A stretch of 64,000 nucleotides of DNA from Lycorma delicatula (lineage: Eukaryota; Arthropoda; Insecta; Hemiptera; Fulgoridae): positions 18,992,022-19,056,021 of the forward strand of contig NC_134465.1 in the NCBI RefSeq assembly GCF_047948215.1, written 5' to 3'. This document shows, piece by piece, positions 10,378 to 21,690 of this stretch (positions within the stretch are counted from its first letter, which is position 1; each line of letters begins with the position of its first letter). The notes beneath the pieces are model-generated. The model saw only the letters and a program-made list of their open reading frames with translations, searched no databases and was not told the DNA's origin. Position numbers and translations under genes: made by a program.

Positions 10378-11660
10378 CCATATTCATGAAAAATGTGACA
10401 AACTTTAAGACATGTTCTGATGAAAATAAAGAAAATATTCACATAAACATAGGTTCGGAAACGCTTCGTTAGTGAATGTCAACTGGCAAAAGATTTCTGT
10501 GCCTTCAGTTAAGTTACGCCAGAGTATAGTTTTTAGGACCTAAATTAAGAGGTAGATTAATGGTTTTATGTGAAAACTGATTTTTTTTTTTTTTTTTATA
10601 CCGATGCAGAAACTTTACAATCTGTTCATCAAGAAAATTGAACAATAAGTAAATAACATCTATATTTGAATTAATAAGCCGTCACAGACCAAGCGGCTGG
10701 TGAATTAACGATAACAACGAAATGAAATAGAAGAGCACTCCGTACAGCCAGACCACAAAGTCACCTAATTGAAACGATAAGGCAAACTGAGAATATTATC
10801 CCTTATCCCTTAGCGTATTATATCGTAATACATCGCGTATCATAATATCGTGTTATCCAGTAAATTGACCGCCAAATAAATCGAGTCCCATCCAAACGAT
10901 TTTGATACCGTAGGTCGACCAGAAAGAATTCATGCCGAACGGTTCGCAACTTAAGATCATTATATGAGTCTATTGCTTCTGTACCATGGTATATTCAGCA
11001 TTTTTCACAGTATTTTTGTCTGGTAGCGTTCAACTATGTCAATACTCGAGTTGCATGCTGTAGCCCACAATTTAATTCAAACCTGTAAGTCCAAACAGGC
11101 TTCAAAACCGATTTATAAATCGATAACTTACTTTCTACTGAAAGCAAAGATCTATGTCGTATCAACGAATACGTGTTTTTAAATTTGAGATCCCACTTTT
11201 TCCGCTTAGATTTGATATGTTCGCCCAAGTAAGTCGTCGGTCAAGATGAAACCCCAAATATTTACAGTCCTGACATCTCGGAATCGGAACTTTGAAGAAA
11301 GAAACAGGAGGACAGTGTTCCCTACGTAATGAGGAAGTGTGACCTTGACGTACTTTGATTTTGTTTCGTTTAATTTTATTAACAAACATGTAAGCCCCGA
11401 TTCAGGAAGAGTAATATAATCTTTTTTGTGAAAACTGACCAGAAAAATTGAAAAAAGGTAGTCCCAGAACTGTATTTCTAGATGATCTCGAAAAATATGC
11501 GATAAAATACAAAATATTGGAATCAAAAAACACAAATTTTGACTCGCTAACACATTTTATGTCTGATATAAAAAAACATTGTTAAAACTGTAAGAAACGC
11601 AAAAATGTTTTAAATAAACTTGGTACAGAATTTGATTTTGAATAAAATTATATTTATTAA
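10378..11660 (+). repeat. Repeat C, copy 1, split by a Jockey LINE
   Basis: The repeat C head is at 10378-10580 (landmarks ATTCATGAAAAATGTGACAAA, TAGGTTCGGAAACGCTTCGT). The body resumes at 11424 (GTGAAAACTGACCAGAAAAA, CCCAGAACTGTAT) and runs to about 11660 (TAAATAAACTTGG). The Jockey fragment between them is a later insertion with a TSD. Confidence 0.75.
10581..11423 (-). mobile_element. Jockey-like LINE, 5'-truncated, poly(A), TSD
   Basis: Minus strand. The poly(T) at 10581-10597 is its poly(A) tail. The flanking duplication is TTTATGTGAAAACTGA (to 10580) and TTTTTGTGAAAACTGA (to 11438). The coding remnant covers the end of the reverse transcriptase in three frames: VPIPRCQDCKYLGFHLDRRL, then GEHIKSKRKKWDLKFKN, SKLSIYKSVLKPVWTY, WYRSNRLIYNDLKL and finally LAVNLLDNT near 10850. 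KYLG-HLDRRLTW and YK--LKPVWTY are Jockey-clade hallmarks. It is 5'-truncated and frameshifted, so dead on arrival and then decayed. Confidence 0.85.
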
Positions 11661-11814
11661 GTTTACGTACATATGTTGTTTAATTCCATTTTTATTTATT
11701 AATTTTGTAGGTTTATTTTCCAAAAAATATTTAATTCTTTTGTTTCGTAATACGGAACATTTTGTATCGTTTAATACTTAGTTGAAATTTGCTAAATTTT
11801 CATGTTTTCTTTTC

Positions 11815-12480
11815 AATTCCTTGTACAATTAAAGGAAGTATTGTAATCGCGAAAAAATTTGGTTTTCAGATGTCAACGGAAATATCCATTTTGACCATCC
11901 ATAAATTCATTTTGACTAGTTTCGGCGTGACGTCTTACATACGTATGTATCTCGCATAACTCGAAACGATTAGCCGTAGGATGATGAAATTTTGGATTTA
12001 GGACTGTTGTAACATCTAGTTTTGTACCTCCCATTTTGATTGCAATCGACTGGACCAAAAGTGCCCAAAAGAATCCAAAAACCAAAAAAAAGGTATGGAT
12101 TTTGGACTTTTTCCTAACTGCAGTATAAGCAATCATCGAGAGCTTTTCAACGATATAATATCATAAGTGGTACTTAGTTTCATCGGTTCCAGAGTTAAAG
12201 CCAAATGAAATTTTAATTAATTAAATATTTTACACATCTTGCTCATCGGTTCGAATCAGACTTCATCTCCTTTTTTTTAATTTAAATATATTGATTTATT
12301 AATAATTATTTACCTTCGATTGTAAAAATTTTTTTCGATAAATAATAATTCAATAATAAATAATAAAAATAAAAAATATGTGAAAAATATCAGAAGTTAT
12401 TATTGAAATAAAATTTACGTACTTTTCATTTTAAAAAGAAAAGTATATGTAATTTAATAGGCGTACAAGGAATTCCGGCG
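11815..12480 (-). mobile_element. MITE (CTTCCTTGTAC family), reverse-oriented copy
   Basis: Bounded by TTCCTTGTAC near 11818 and GTACAAGGAA near 12465, and similar over its length to the reverse complement of 3932-4590. The B-box-like GGTTCGAATCAGAC lies at about 12248 on the plus strand, in the same relative place as in the other copies. The 87-codon frame at 11873-12136 is incidental. Confidence 0.78.
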
Positions 12481-13792
12481 ATGCCCACATCAGATTTTTA
12501 ATTTCAAAATAAAAAATTGGTTGTAAAATTATTTTAAACTCCTCCCTATCCACGTAAAATGAAATAAAATATTTGTTAATACTTCCCTTAATATTTATAA
12601 AATTAACTGACAGTAATAATTAAATTTGTATTAAAATTATTGCGCTCGAACTACAAACGTAACTAAGCGCAACCGTTATACCGTACATTTTAAATCAATT
12701 TTCTTTACAATGAAGTATATACATAACTGGCGTGAAAGGAGACATAATCATGTGTAAAAATCGAAAGGTTAAAAAAAGAATAGAAAGAAAAAATTATGGC
12801 AGTAATCCAAAATAAAAATGAAAAAGTACTATTGAACTATAGGCAAAAAGTAATAAAAGATAAAAGAAAGAAATAGAAAAAAAGATGAAATAACATAAAA
12901 GAAAAATAAAACCAAAAGTTAAAAATAATTGTTTGAAATAAGAAGTTCGACTATCCTATAACGGAAATAAATAAACAAAAAGTATTAAATATAATAGGGT
13001 AAATAAAAAAAAAGGTTTATAAAAAGGAAGATATTGAAGTTATCTATAGTATTTTATAAAAAAAACTAACAGCTGATTCACAAGAACGCTTTAAGAAAAT
13101 AAGTTAGGAAGGAATCGTACGAATAATTCCACCACGAATATTTTTCCATGTGAATATGTAAAATAAATACAATAACAAAAAAACGTACCTGAATTCATTA
13201 TATCATAATAAAAAATGCATCATATAAATAGATAAATAATAAAAAGTATTACAAGAAGAAAATAAAACGTAAAATGTATGTGAGAATATCATAAACGTGA
13301 AAATAAAATAAAAAAAAGTTATATAATACCGGATAAAAGTACAGAAAGAAACGAAACGGGTAAAGAAAAAACAAACAAATAAATATTAATATTTTTACAG
13401 TTATAGTAGCGATAGAATTTCTCATAAAAGAAACAAAAAAAAGTATTTTTTAGCGATAAATGTTACGAAATAAAATTGTTAAATCATACAGATAAGAAAT
13501 AAAAAAATATATAGAATACAATTCATTATAGAATAAAATTATAAATTTAATTTTTACTTCACGTATTGGTCGTAATAATAAGTTCTCTTTCATACGGGCG
13601 CACACGCAAACACACACACACCATACAATTAGATATTTTCCAAAACGGTACAAATTTGTATAAAACGGATACTTTTATCGAATACAGACTTCACCATTTG
13701 TTCCCATCAAATCGGTGACTTTTTCGAACGAATTTTTTCATCCATTATTAATTTACTTGTTACTGCATTATTTCAATTTAAAGATCACGGAA
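12481..13792. other. A-rich sequence, no gene seen
   Basis: Strongly A/T-biased; 12740-13440 is conspicuously purine(A)-rich on the plus strand. A short (CA)n occurs near 13610. Nothing coding recognised. Confidence 0.5.
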
Positions 13793-14515
13793 AATTTACT
13801 TACCAACTGCTGCTTGATGATTTCCGGCGTTCAGGTGTCCCTTATTACATCGAGTATTTTGTAGAACAAGTTTTCGATAATTATCGTACCAAACCACGTG
13901 AATTCGGCCGAAGTAGGAATCCACATACCTGACAGTTCTGTGCTCCGCCTATTCAGCGACCCCCCTCCTCAAGTACATCAAAAAGCGTTCAATGTTTTGA
14001 GCAGAGCACCGCTGTGAAGATGAACAAAATAATGCCGATGATTCATAGTATAATGGTGGAATCCTTCCATTTTTATTGCATATTTTTCACTCCACGAATC
14101 CGAGTACAAGATAATCCCGTCCTTAACCTTATGTTTGATAGCATTTAGCAGAGTTTAAATCGATCTGTAAACAACTTTCACACCGAAAAACTCGCTCGTT
14201 TTCACGACAAATGCTGCCGAAAGCGCGCTGTTGTGGGTAGACAGCTACCAACATGATTTTTGCCCCTAAAGAACAACGATTATCATTAATTTCAACATCC
14301 GTAACGTTTTCGCCAATTTTACCGTACTTGTGCTGTTCAGTGTAGTCGGTAATCATTTCTTTAATGAAATTATTCCGGTCGAATATTGTATCGGGACCCG
14401 TACCAGATTCAAATACAAATAGCAGTTGATAGTTCGAACGCCTAACTATATGGTAATCGTATGACAGAGCTGCCAAGCTCCGGTTCGAATTTTTCAGCCG
14501 TGTATCAACACGCAT
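13793..14515 (-). pseudogene. ISXO2-like (IS1595-type) transposase relic
   Basis: Minus strand. An open frame of 128 codons reads IFDRNNFIKEMITDYTEQH, VTDVEINDN and PQQRAFGSICRENERVF, matching the VEIDE....Q-W-FGGI-R pattern of ISXO2-like DDE domains. After a stop the same frame continues with DGIILYSDSWSEKYAIKMEG (YSDSW at 14092-14106, equivalent to the conserved SDCW block) and FHHYTMNHRHYFVHLHSGAL (equivalent to NHS--FV-P-TGAH). A frameshifted tail reads YVDSYFGRIHV and ends near 13793. The first two acidic sites look retained; the last catalytic position has decayed. Family assignment is from motif order only. Confidence 0.6.
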
Positions 14516-14978
14516 ATTGACTTTCGACCGGCAACGCCCCTCCCTTTATTTGAGGTCATGCCTTATCTGGCCATCTTCTTGTTTATTTGTTATTAACAGT
14601 TATACTTATCTTTTAATTTTATTTATCTATTTTCTGTTTTCAGTAACCTGAGGTACTTGAAAAAACCTCTTGATTGTTGATCTATTCGTTTATGATAGTT
14701 TAATTAATACTTTTAATCTGAAGACTTCTAAATTTTCTAAAATGTTCATTCTTCTTCTTTTAATACAATTGTGAATTAATTTCATTTATTCCTCAATTTT
14801 CATTGCGGAACGTCCTTTTATTAAATGCGTTCCATAATTAGAATTTTGTTTTTGATTTTTAAAGATATCATGCGATCGATATATCAGTTTTAATTTTCTT
14901 CCCGTTCGTTCAGTTTATGTTGCATTGCATTGCATTTACATTTTTTTTTGTACATACCATTACTGTTAAATACAAAAA
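14516..14978. other. No gene seen
   Basis: AT-rich spacer between the ISXO2-like relic and repeat F. It contains a small TGCATTGCATTGCAT tandem near 14919. Confidence 0.5.
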
Positions 14979-15765
14979 AATCCCTTTCGGCACGCCGGAA
15001 GGTGGACGTAGTTTCACGGGTTTTAAGTAGGGGGAAAAAAATCCCCTTTTAAAGTTAAGAAAAACATCAAATTTACTCGATACGAAAATGATTGCATGTG
15101 AAAATTTTCACACGTTTAGCGTACGACAAGCCCCATCTTCTTACAATTCCTGCAATAATTTGGTCATTCCTTGCCGTAATGGTTGGTCGTATCAAAACTT
15201 TTTCAGACAAACGTTTTAGGTAATGTTTATAGGACTATAGACCATTTTAAACCGATTCGATGCTGCGTCTATTAATGAAGATATGATTTTCTGAAAACCC
15301 CAGTTTTTCCATCAGCTGGGCCAATGGTTGGTGTTATCAAAATCTTTACTTACATACGTTTTAATTAAATTAAATTAATTTAAAAGAATAGTAGGAATTT
15401 TAATCGAATTCATTATTTTACTTAATAAGTAAGTTATAACAATATTTTGTTTTTTTAAAAAAGCTCCCTCATTTCCACCCCGTGGTTTGATTTTGCCCAC
15501 TAACGACCACAACCGAGATGTTGCGTCTTTATATTTTATGTATCAATTTGAAAGTGATTGGCGCAAGATTCGGTAGTTATCGTGTCCACAAGTGATACAT
15601 GTATATATATAAAAATGTATGCATATATATAAATCTTTGAACTGTTCAGGTCTGGGGGATGTGAAACGCGAAGGTATGTCGAAATTTTCCGGAAGTCGAA
15701 TCATGGTACCCATTAAAAAATGTAGCTTTCTTATGAAATCTACCTAATATGCAATTACTGGAAGA
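14979..15765 (+). repeat. Repeat F, copy 1 (~780 bp)
   Basis: Same-strand copy of 33757-34525. Both copies share many blocks, for example TTTACTCGATAC, GCGTACGACAAGCC / GCATACGACAAGCC, TTTCCACCCCGTGG, TTTATGTATCAATTT and GAATCATGGTACCCATTA. No coding capacity is seen. The ends have no obvious terminal inverted repeats. Confidence 0.8.
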
Positions 15766-17515
15766 ATATCTGGAAAAGAATAAACTACAGTGGTCTCGAG
15801 AGAGCACAGTGCTCTCTCTTTTGTGCTTCTATCGTGATAAAAAAAGTTTTTTTTTTTTGGATAAGATCCTTCCGCATGGTATTTCTGGTGAAGACTATTT
15901 CAGAAATGATAAAAAAATGATATAATTCGAAATGAAACGGTAAATTTTAGAAAAAATTCGAAGTAAAACAGATAATTTAGAAATGAAAACGGATACCTAA
16001 GTCTAATAGAAAATATGAGATAATGTAGAAGAAACAGCAGATTATAGATTTTGAATTAGAATTAAAGTTAAATCTACACACAGAGATAAAAGTAAAAATT
16101 CATGAAGGAAATAACTAAACAGAAGGAAAAATAAAACATAAGATCTAGAAATGAAATATCTCAGAACTGAAACAAATCTAACGCGTCAATTCAAACAAGA
16201 TGACAACAAATTTTTTTCCCAAAAATTGCAGCAAACAATCTTTCTCAAAACTGGTATAAAATATTTAAGAGCCAATATAATAAACAATCTTTAATTTTCA
16301 GAATCAAATTATCTACAAGTTTTGATAATGAAATTACCCATTTATTACTCATTAAACGAAGTTATTCTTCTTCAAATCTAAAAAAAACTTGTTTGTCGTC
16401 ACCGAATTTTTCTGTTCTACGTTGGATATTATGAAAACTACAAAAGATACAGTATGAGACCTGTTTTATTCGATTTTAAAACAGATAACAAAAATCAAAT
16501 TTACTCCTTATACAACATATTAAAAATTTCAGTATTATCTCATTTAACCATTGGAAGTGAAATCCGGGCGAAATTATTCGTACGATGAATATTATTATTA
16601 TTTTAGTTTTATGAATGTTCGATATCATAAAACCTTTATGCAGCCTGGCATAAAAAATTACTTGCAAAACCGGTATAATTATTCTCAAGATAACAAACGT
16701 CCTATGCCAGGCATAATAACATAAGTAATGAATGAAGTTACCTTTTTTTAGTGAATTACCAAAACATATTACATATAGTAAAGCCCCCCCACCACCAGAA
16801 TATAAATGATATTTAATCCGAAAAGTAAAACTTTGTATTGCAATGAAGTTTGAATTACAATATTCTCAGGAAAATCAACTTTTACAAGTGTTTGTTGTAT
16901 TATAAATGTATAAAGAAAAAATTGTAAGTTAATAAATTGAAAAGAAAAAGATAATCAATTTAGCACTGAAACCAAAACTTATTTTTTTAAATTAAGATTT
17001 TACATTCTTATTGAGAAAGAAATTCAACATCAACACGAGGTACGGTGTAGTAACAGAGCACAAGTCTATAGATGTTCTTGCACCGAAAGTAACTTATAGA
17101 TAAAAAAATTTTTATCTTTATTTTTTTTTTAAATTCATACGTAAGATTATGACTGATCAAAATAATATTTAACTTCGACGAAAAAAAAGGAATGAATTTT
17201 CCATAAAACCGTAGCTAATCAGAAAATATCTTATATCAACAGATAAAACAGTTTTCGATTTCCAATTGGTTACGAGACCGCTTAGCAAAGAATAATCCTA
17301 ACGATAAATAATACCCAAGATTAAATAAGAAAATAGAATTAGAGATATATTTCTGGGTAAAACTAATTAAATGTTCTTTTATAAATAAATAATGCTTTAA
17401 TTATATGCTTTAATTATAATGCTTTCATTATAAATTTGTTCATTTTTTTCCTAAACAAATGAGTTTTGTAAAAAAAGAATTTAAAAAAATACTTATATCT
17501 GTTTCAATGAATGTA
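15766..17515. other. No gene recognised
   Basis: AT-rich. A run of 21 bp symmetric sequence near 15794 (GAGAGCACAGTGCTCTC) is a perfect palindrome. No transposon or host coding signal was found. Confidence 0.5.
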
Positions 17516-18652
17516 CAGAGTCATTCACAAAGAATGTAGCAAATTTACTGAACGTGTTCTACTGATAAAAATAAAAAAAGAAAGTTCATATAAAAAAATA
17601 AGTTCGCAAACGCTTCGTTATCGAGTGTCGGTTGGATTTCGCCCTATGAGATAAAAAATAAGTAAACATAAGCTTTAAGCAATATAACATGAAATTAACT
17701 TATAAAATAATTATAAATTAACTAAAATTTCTTAAAATAATGAAAAATATAAAAATCCTTAAAAAAAATCAAAAATCAAAATATAATTTAAAACAACAGG
17801 TAAATAACTCTTTCAGTGATTTCTACGTCTTCCGGTAAAATTAATCCAGATTGTAATTTTTAGAACCCAAATTAAGAAAGAAAATTAATGGCTTTATATA
17901 AAATCCGATCTGAAAAATAGAATACAAGTCCCAGAACTGAATTTTTGAGAAATCTGGTGTAAAAACCAAAACATATGGGTCGAATACACATAATTCTATG
18001 TTTAACGTAAAATAGCTTTGATAAATGGATAACAAACAGAAAAACTTTTAAACAAAACTTATAGTTTCCTAAAACAAGAAGGCAGATGATTTCCAGTACG
18101 ATGGGGCGACTCCACACTTTTCTGTACAACATATAAATGCGACTTCTTAAAAAAAAAAAGTAAATTGGACGTGGGGGAACAATAAACCGGCCTCCAAGGT
18201 CGCTTGGCTTAACACCTCTGGATCTGTTGGGCAGCTTGAAATCATTATATGAACAAAAGAATTATACAAGAGAAGAGTTTATTAGAATTCTTAATGCGGT
18301 AAATTCACGACTATCAAGAAAAATGAGCCACCAAAATACTGTATGTCCGGCAGAGTACTGTATCCATTTCGGCGGGGGGTACAGCAGTTCATTTTTTCGT
18401 AAGTTGGTTTTATTGTTCGTGTTTATATTTTTTTTTGTAAAATATTTGATTCCGTTTTTTTGGATTATTGAGAATTTTATTTCGTTTAATATTTTATTAA
18501 AGTCAGGCATATTTTGATATTTGTTTTAAATAAACTTCGAAAGTTTTAAGTTTGTATTTAATTTCTGTGCACTTTTTATTCGCGTCATTTTACTAAGAAT
18601 TTAATTTGCTACAAGTTTTCTTTAAAATTATTATACGTTTATTATAAATTTA
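17516..18652 (+). repeat. Repeat C, copy 2, carrying a transposase end
   Basis: Starts with CAGAGTCATTCACAAAGAAT, which has the look of a mariner/Tc1 terminal repeat. It continues through the head (AACGCTTCGTTATCGAGTGT), the body (GAAAAATAGAATACAAGTCC) and the 3' part (TAAATAAACTTCGAAAG). It holds a transposase C-terminal relic at about 18160-18400, which makes repeat C probably a decayed DNA transposon rather than a simple repeat. An RTE-like LINE is inserted at its right edge. Confidence 0.65.
18160..18400 (+). pseudogene. Tc1/mariner transposase C-terminal relic
   Basis: Plus frame: GRGGTINRPPRSLGLTPLDL, LGSLKSLYEQKNYTREEF, IRILNAVNSRLSRKM and EYCIHFGGG. This matches the ending PPRSPDLTPLDFFLWG-LK--VY and CI--NGGHFEH of insect mariner/Tc1 transposases. 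The final catalytic Asp of SPDLTPLD is kept only in TPLD. It is truncated at the N-terminus. Confidence 0.7.
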
Positions 18653-19800
18653 GAGTGGAAGTGTTAGGAGAATATCAATTTGGCTTCAGAAAATGTATAG
18701 GGACAAGGAAAGCAATTTTAGGCCTCAGATTAATATTAGAAGGAAGATTAAAGAAAAACGAACCGACATACTTGGCATTTATAGACCTAGAAAAGGCATT
18801 CGATAACGTAGACTGGAATAGAATGTTCAGCATTTTAACAAAATTAGGGTTCAAATACAGAGATAGAAGAACAATTCCAAACAGCAACAGTAACAATTGA
18901 AGAACACAAGAAAGAAGCAGTAATAAGAAAGGGAGTCCGACAAGGATGTTCCCTATCGCCGTTATTTTTTAATCTTTACATAGAACTAGGAGTTAATGAT
19001 GTTAAAAACAATTTAGATTCGGAGTAACAGTACAAGGTGAAAAGATAAAATGCTACGATTTGCTGATGATAAAGTAATTCTAGCCGACAGTAAAAAGGAT
19101 TTAGAAGAAACAACGAACGGCACGGATGAAGTCCTACGCAAGAAATACCGCGTGAAAATAAACAAGAACAAAACGAAGGTAATGAAATGTAGTAGAAATA
19201 ACGAAGATGGATCACTGAATGTGAAAATAGGAAAAGATTATGAATTTTATTATTTGAAATTTTATTATTTATTATTTTATAATTTTATTATTTAGAATTT
19301 TATTATTTGGGAAATAGAATTACTAAAGATGGACGAAGCAGGAGAGATATAAAATGCCGAATAGCACAGGCGAAACAAGCTTTCAGTCAGTAATATAATT
19401 CTTTTACATCAAAAATCAATCGGAGTACCTGAGAAGAAAAGATTACAAACTTTTGAAATGCGGTGCTATAGGAGAATGTTAAAAAGTCAGGTGGGTGAAT
19501 AAAGTGACAAATGAAGAGGTGTTACGGCAAATCGATGAAGAAAGAAGCATTTGCAAAAATAAAGTTAAAAGAAGGGACAGACTTATAGGCCACATATAAG
19601 GCATCCTGGAATAGTCGCTTTTATATTAGAGGGACAGGTAGAAGGAAAAAATTGTGTAGGCAGGCCACGTTTGGAATATGTAAAACAAATTGTTAGGGAT
19701 GTAGGATGTAGGGGGTATACCGAAATGAAACGACTAGCACTAGATAGGGAATCTTGAGCTGCGTCAAACCAGTCAAACGACTGAAGGCAAAAAAGGTAAA
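18653..19800 (+). mobile_element. RTE-like LINE copy, 5'-truncated and frameshifted
   Basis: Flanked by a 9-bp repeat ATAAATTTA (18644-18652 and 19801-19809). The reverse transcriptase reads EYQFGFRKCIGTRKAILGL, AFIDLEKAFDNVDWNRMFSI (motif A), a frameshift, RKGVRQGCSLSPLFF in another frame, then MLRFADDKVILADSKKDLEE (catalytic FADD) and KINKNKTKVMKCSRNN. A short tandem of TATTTGAAATTTTATTATTT-type units at about 19245-19310 disrupts the next segment. The 3' end carries the family tail (CGTCAAACCAGTCAAACGAC then TGAAGGCAAAAAAGG). It is the same family as the copies at 31.1, 39.5 and 59.5 kb. Confidence 0.85.
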
Positions 19801-19844
19801 ATAAATTTAACATAATTACACTACGTCAAACATAATATAATGCG

Positions 19845-20065
19845 TTTTCGACCCCATTTTTTGTTTTTTACCCTCAGATTTATCGAAAACTACTAAAAAT
19901 ACAATTTCAGGTACAATTTTGTTTTTCAGGTCAGATTTCATATAAAATCACAAAATTAACTAATTAATTTAAGTCCTGAAAATCAAAGTCTGGCTTAATT
20001 TGATAGAAAACGCGCTAATCAGGACGAAATTTTTCGCCAGCCGACAATTCTAACCGATGCTTATA
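19845..20065 (-). repeat. Repeat C fragment, copy 3
   Basis: Reverse-oriented. It shares CGAAAACTACTAAAAATACA, TCAGGACGAAATTTTTCGCC and AGCCGACA with other C copies. Confidence 0.65.
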
Positions 20066-20541
20066 TGAATTTCTTCTTTATTTCCACCGGTATAACATAT
20101 CCTCAATATGTTTTATGTTCTTTTATATTTGATTAATTCTACATAAATAATATATTCAGACAAACAAAATTTCAAGGAATATACATATTTTCATACGATA
20201 TACTAAACGCTAAAACGAAATGTAAAAATAAAAAAAAGACATAATTTATCGATTTTTTACGATCGGTTTGAAATTAATTAATATGACCTATATTATAATA
20301 TACTCGTATATTAATAAACTGATTATGAAATGACGGCAATTAAATAATTAATTAATTAAAAAAGTAGGTATATATGACATGATATACAGGAACTGGAATT
20401 TCTAGCAAACATTTAAAAAAAGCTTCATCAGCAAATTTATTAATATCTATATAAGCATATATATATATATAGTGAAAAACAGTGAGAGAAGAAAAAATAC
20501 TGTAAAGGCAAATATTTTTAAATACAAATAGTACACCCACA

Positions 20542-20543
<2 letters not shown>

Positions 20544-20600
<57 letters not shown>
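20544..20600. repeat. (AT)n microsatellite, then (AG)n
   Basis: About 40 bp of uninterrupted AT dinucleotides followed by a short AG run. Confidence 0.95.
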
Positions 20601-20601
<1 letters not shown>

Positions 20602-21110
20602 AGATATTTTTTTAATAATTTAAGTAAACTTCCCTAACAATCAGTATTATTCTGCATTACGTCATATTTAAAAAATAAATTATTAATATTTGCGCATGTT
20701 CGCAAACAATACGCTTCAAATTTTATTTTAATTACTGCAAAGGAGTTGGACTATAGCATAGTTTTATGAAGAAAAAATATACCACAATACTAATTATTAT
20801 ATACGACATATATGTTTTATTCATGAAATCGTAGAACAGTAACCTAGTTACGATTTTAAATTTTATTGTTCTACGGATAACATCTATATTATTTGCAAGT
20901 ATTCTAGCGATATAAAAGTTTTAAACAGCATTAAAATCTTTGAAACGTGAAGAAAATAGTTAAGACTGTCTTGTTTATTCTAATCTTATTTTCTAAGCAA
21001 ACAAAAAGAGAGAAAAAAATACTATGAAACAATTTCGATGTAATAAAATCGTATTTTATTTGTAACATTTTACTGATTTCCTCTTATAATAGTACAAAAC
21101 TAAATTCTGC

Positions 21111-21112
<2 letters not shown>

Positions 21113-21141
<29 letters not shown>
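21113..21141. repeat. (AT)n microsatellite
   Basis: About 28 bp of AT dinucleotides. Confidence 0.95.
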
Positions 21142-21144
<3 letters not shown>

Positions 21145-21647
21145 GTACGTGATTTTTATTTATTTACTATCCTCTAGATAATGAACAGATGTAGCGACAA
21201 AATACATTTTAAATAAACTAAATAAGTATACACAAGTAAATAGATTCAACTGGAACTCGAACATAATCCAATTCGAAAATAAAAAAATGTAGCTACGTTT
21301 TTTTTTAAGAGCGAAAAACGCTTGCGTGTTATTATCGTCCAGAGTAAAGTGAATAAAAGAAAAAAAAGGAAAATAAATAATTAAACTACATTAAAAGATT
21401 AAAAAAATTTACAACTAATATTACAGCTAAAATAAAAATAAATAAAACATTAAAAAACTACGGTAATAAAAATAAAATATTACAAAAACTTACAACTAAA
21501 ATCACAGTCAGAATAATAATAAAATAAATAAATAAACAGAAAAAAATTATATAAATAAATAAAATTCAACAAAGTCCTAGAGAAGTGTAAAGGGCCCCTC
21601 CTCGGATAACAGAAATATTATTCAAAAAACAAAATTAATAAAAACAA

Positions 21648-21682
21648 TTTTTTTTCTTTTTCCTGTTTAGCCTCCAGTACTT
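21648..21682 (-). repeat. SINE A 3'-tail fragment
   Basis: Minus-strand SINE tail (CTTTTTCCTGTTTAGCCTCC read on plus) immediately left of the mariner terminal repeat. The rest of the SINE is absent from both sides. Confidence 0.6.
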
Positions 21683-21690
21683 AAAATATA

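Larger units (their letters stand above)
20066..21640. other. AT-rich sequence with two (AT)n tracts
   Basis: No gene seen. Microsatellites are listed separately. Confidence 0.5.

Noticed and set aside
11873..12136. 87-codon minus frame
   Set aside because: Lies wholly inside the non-coding MITE; other copies do not conserve it.
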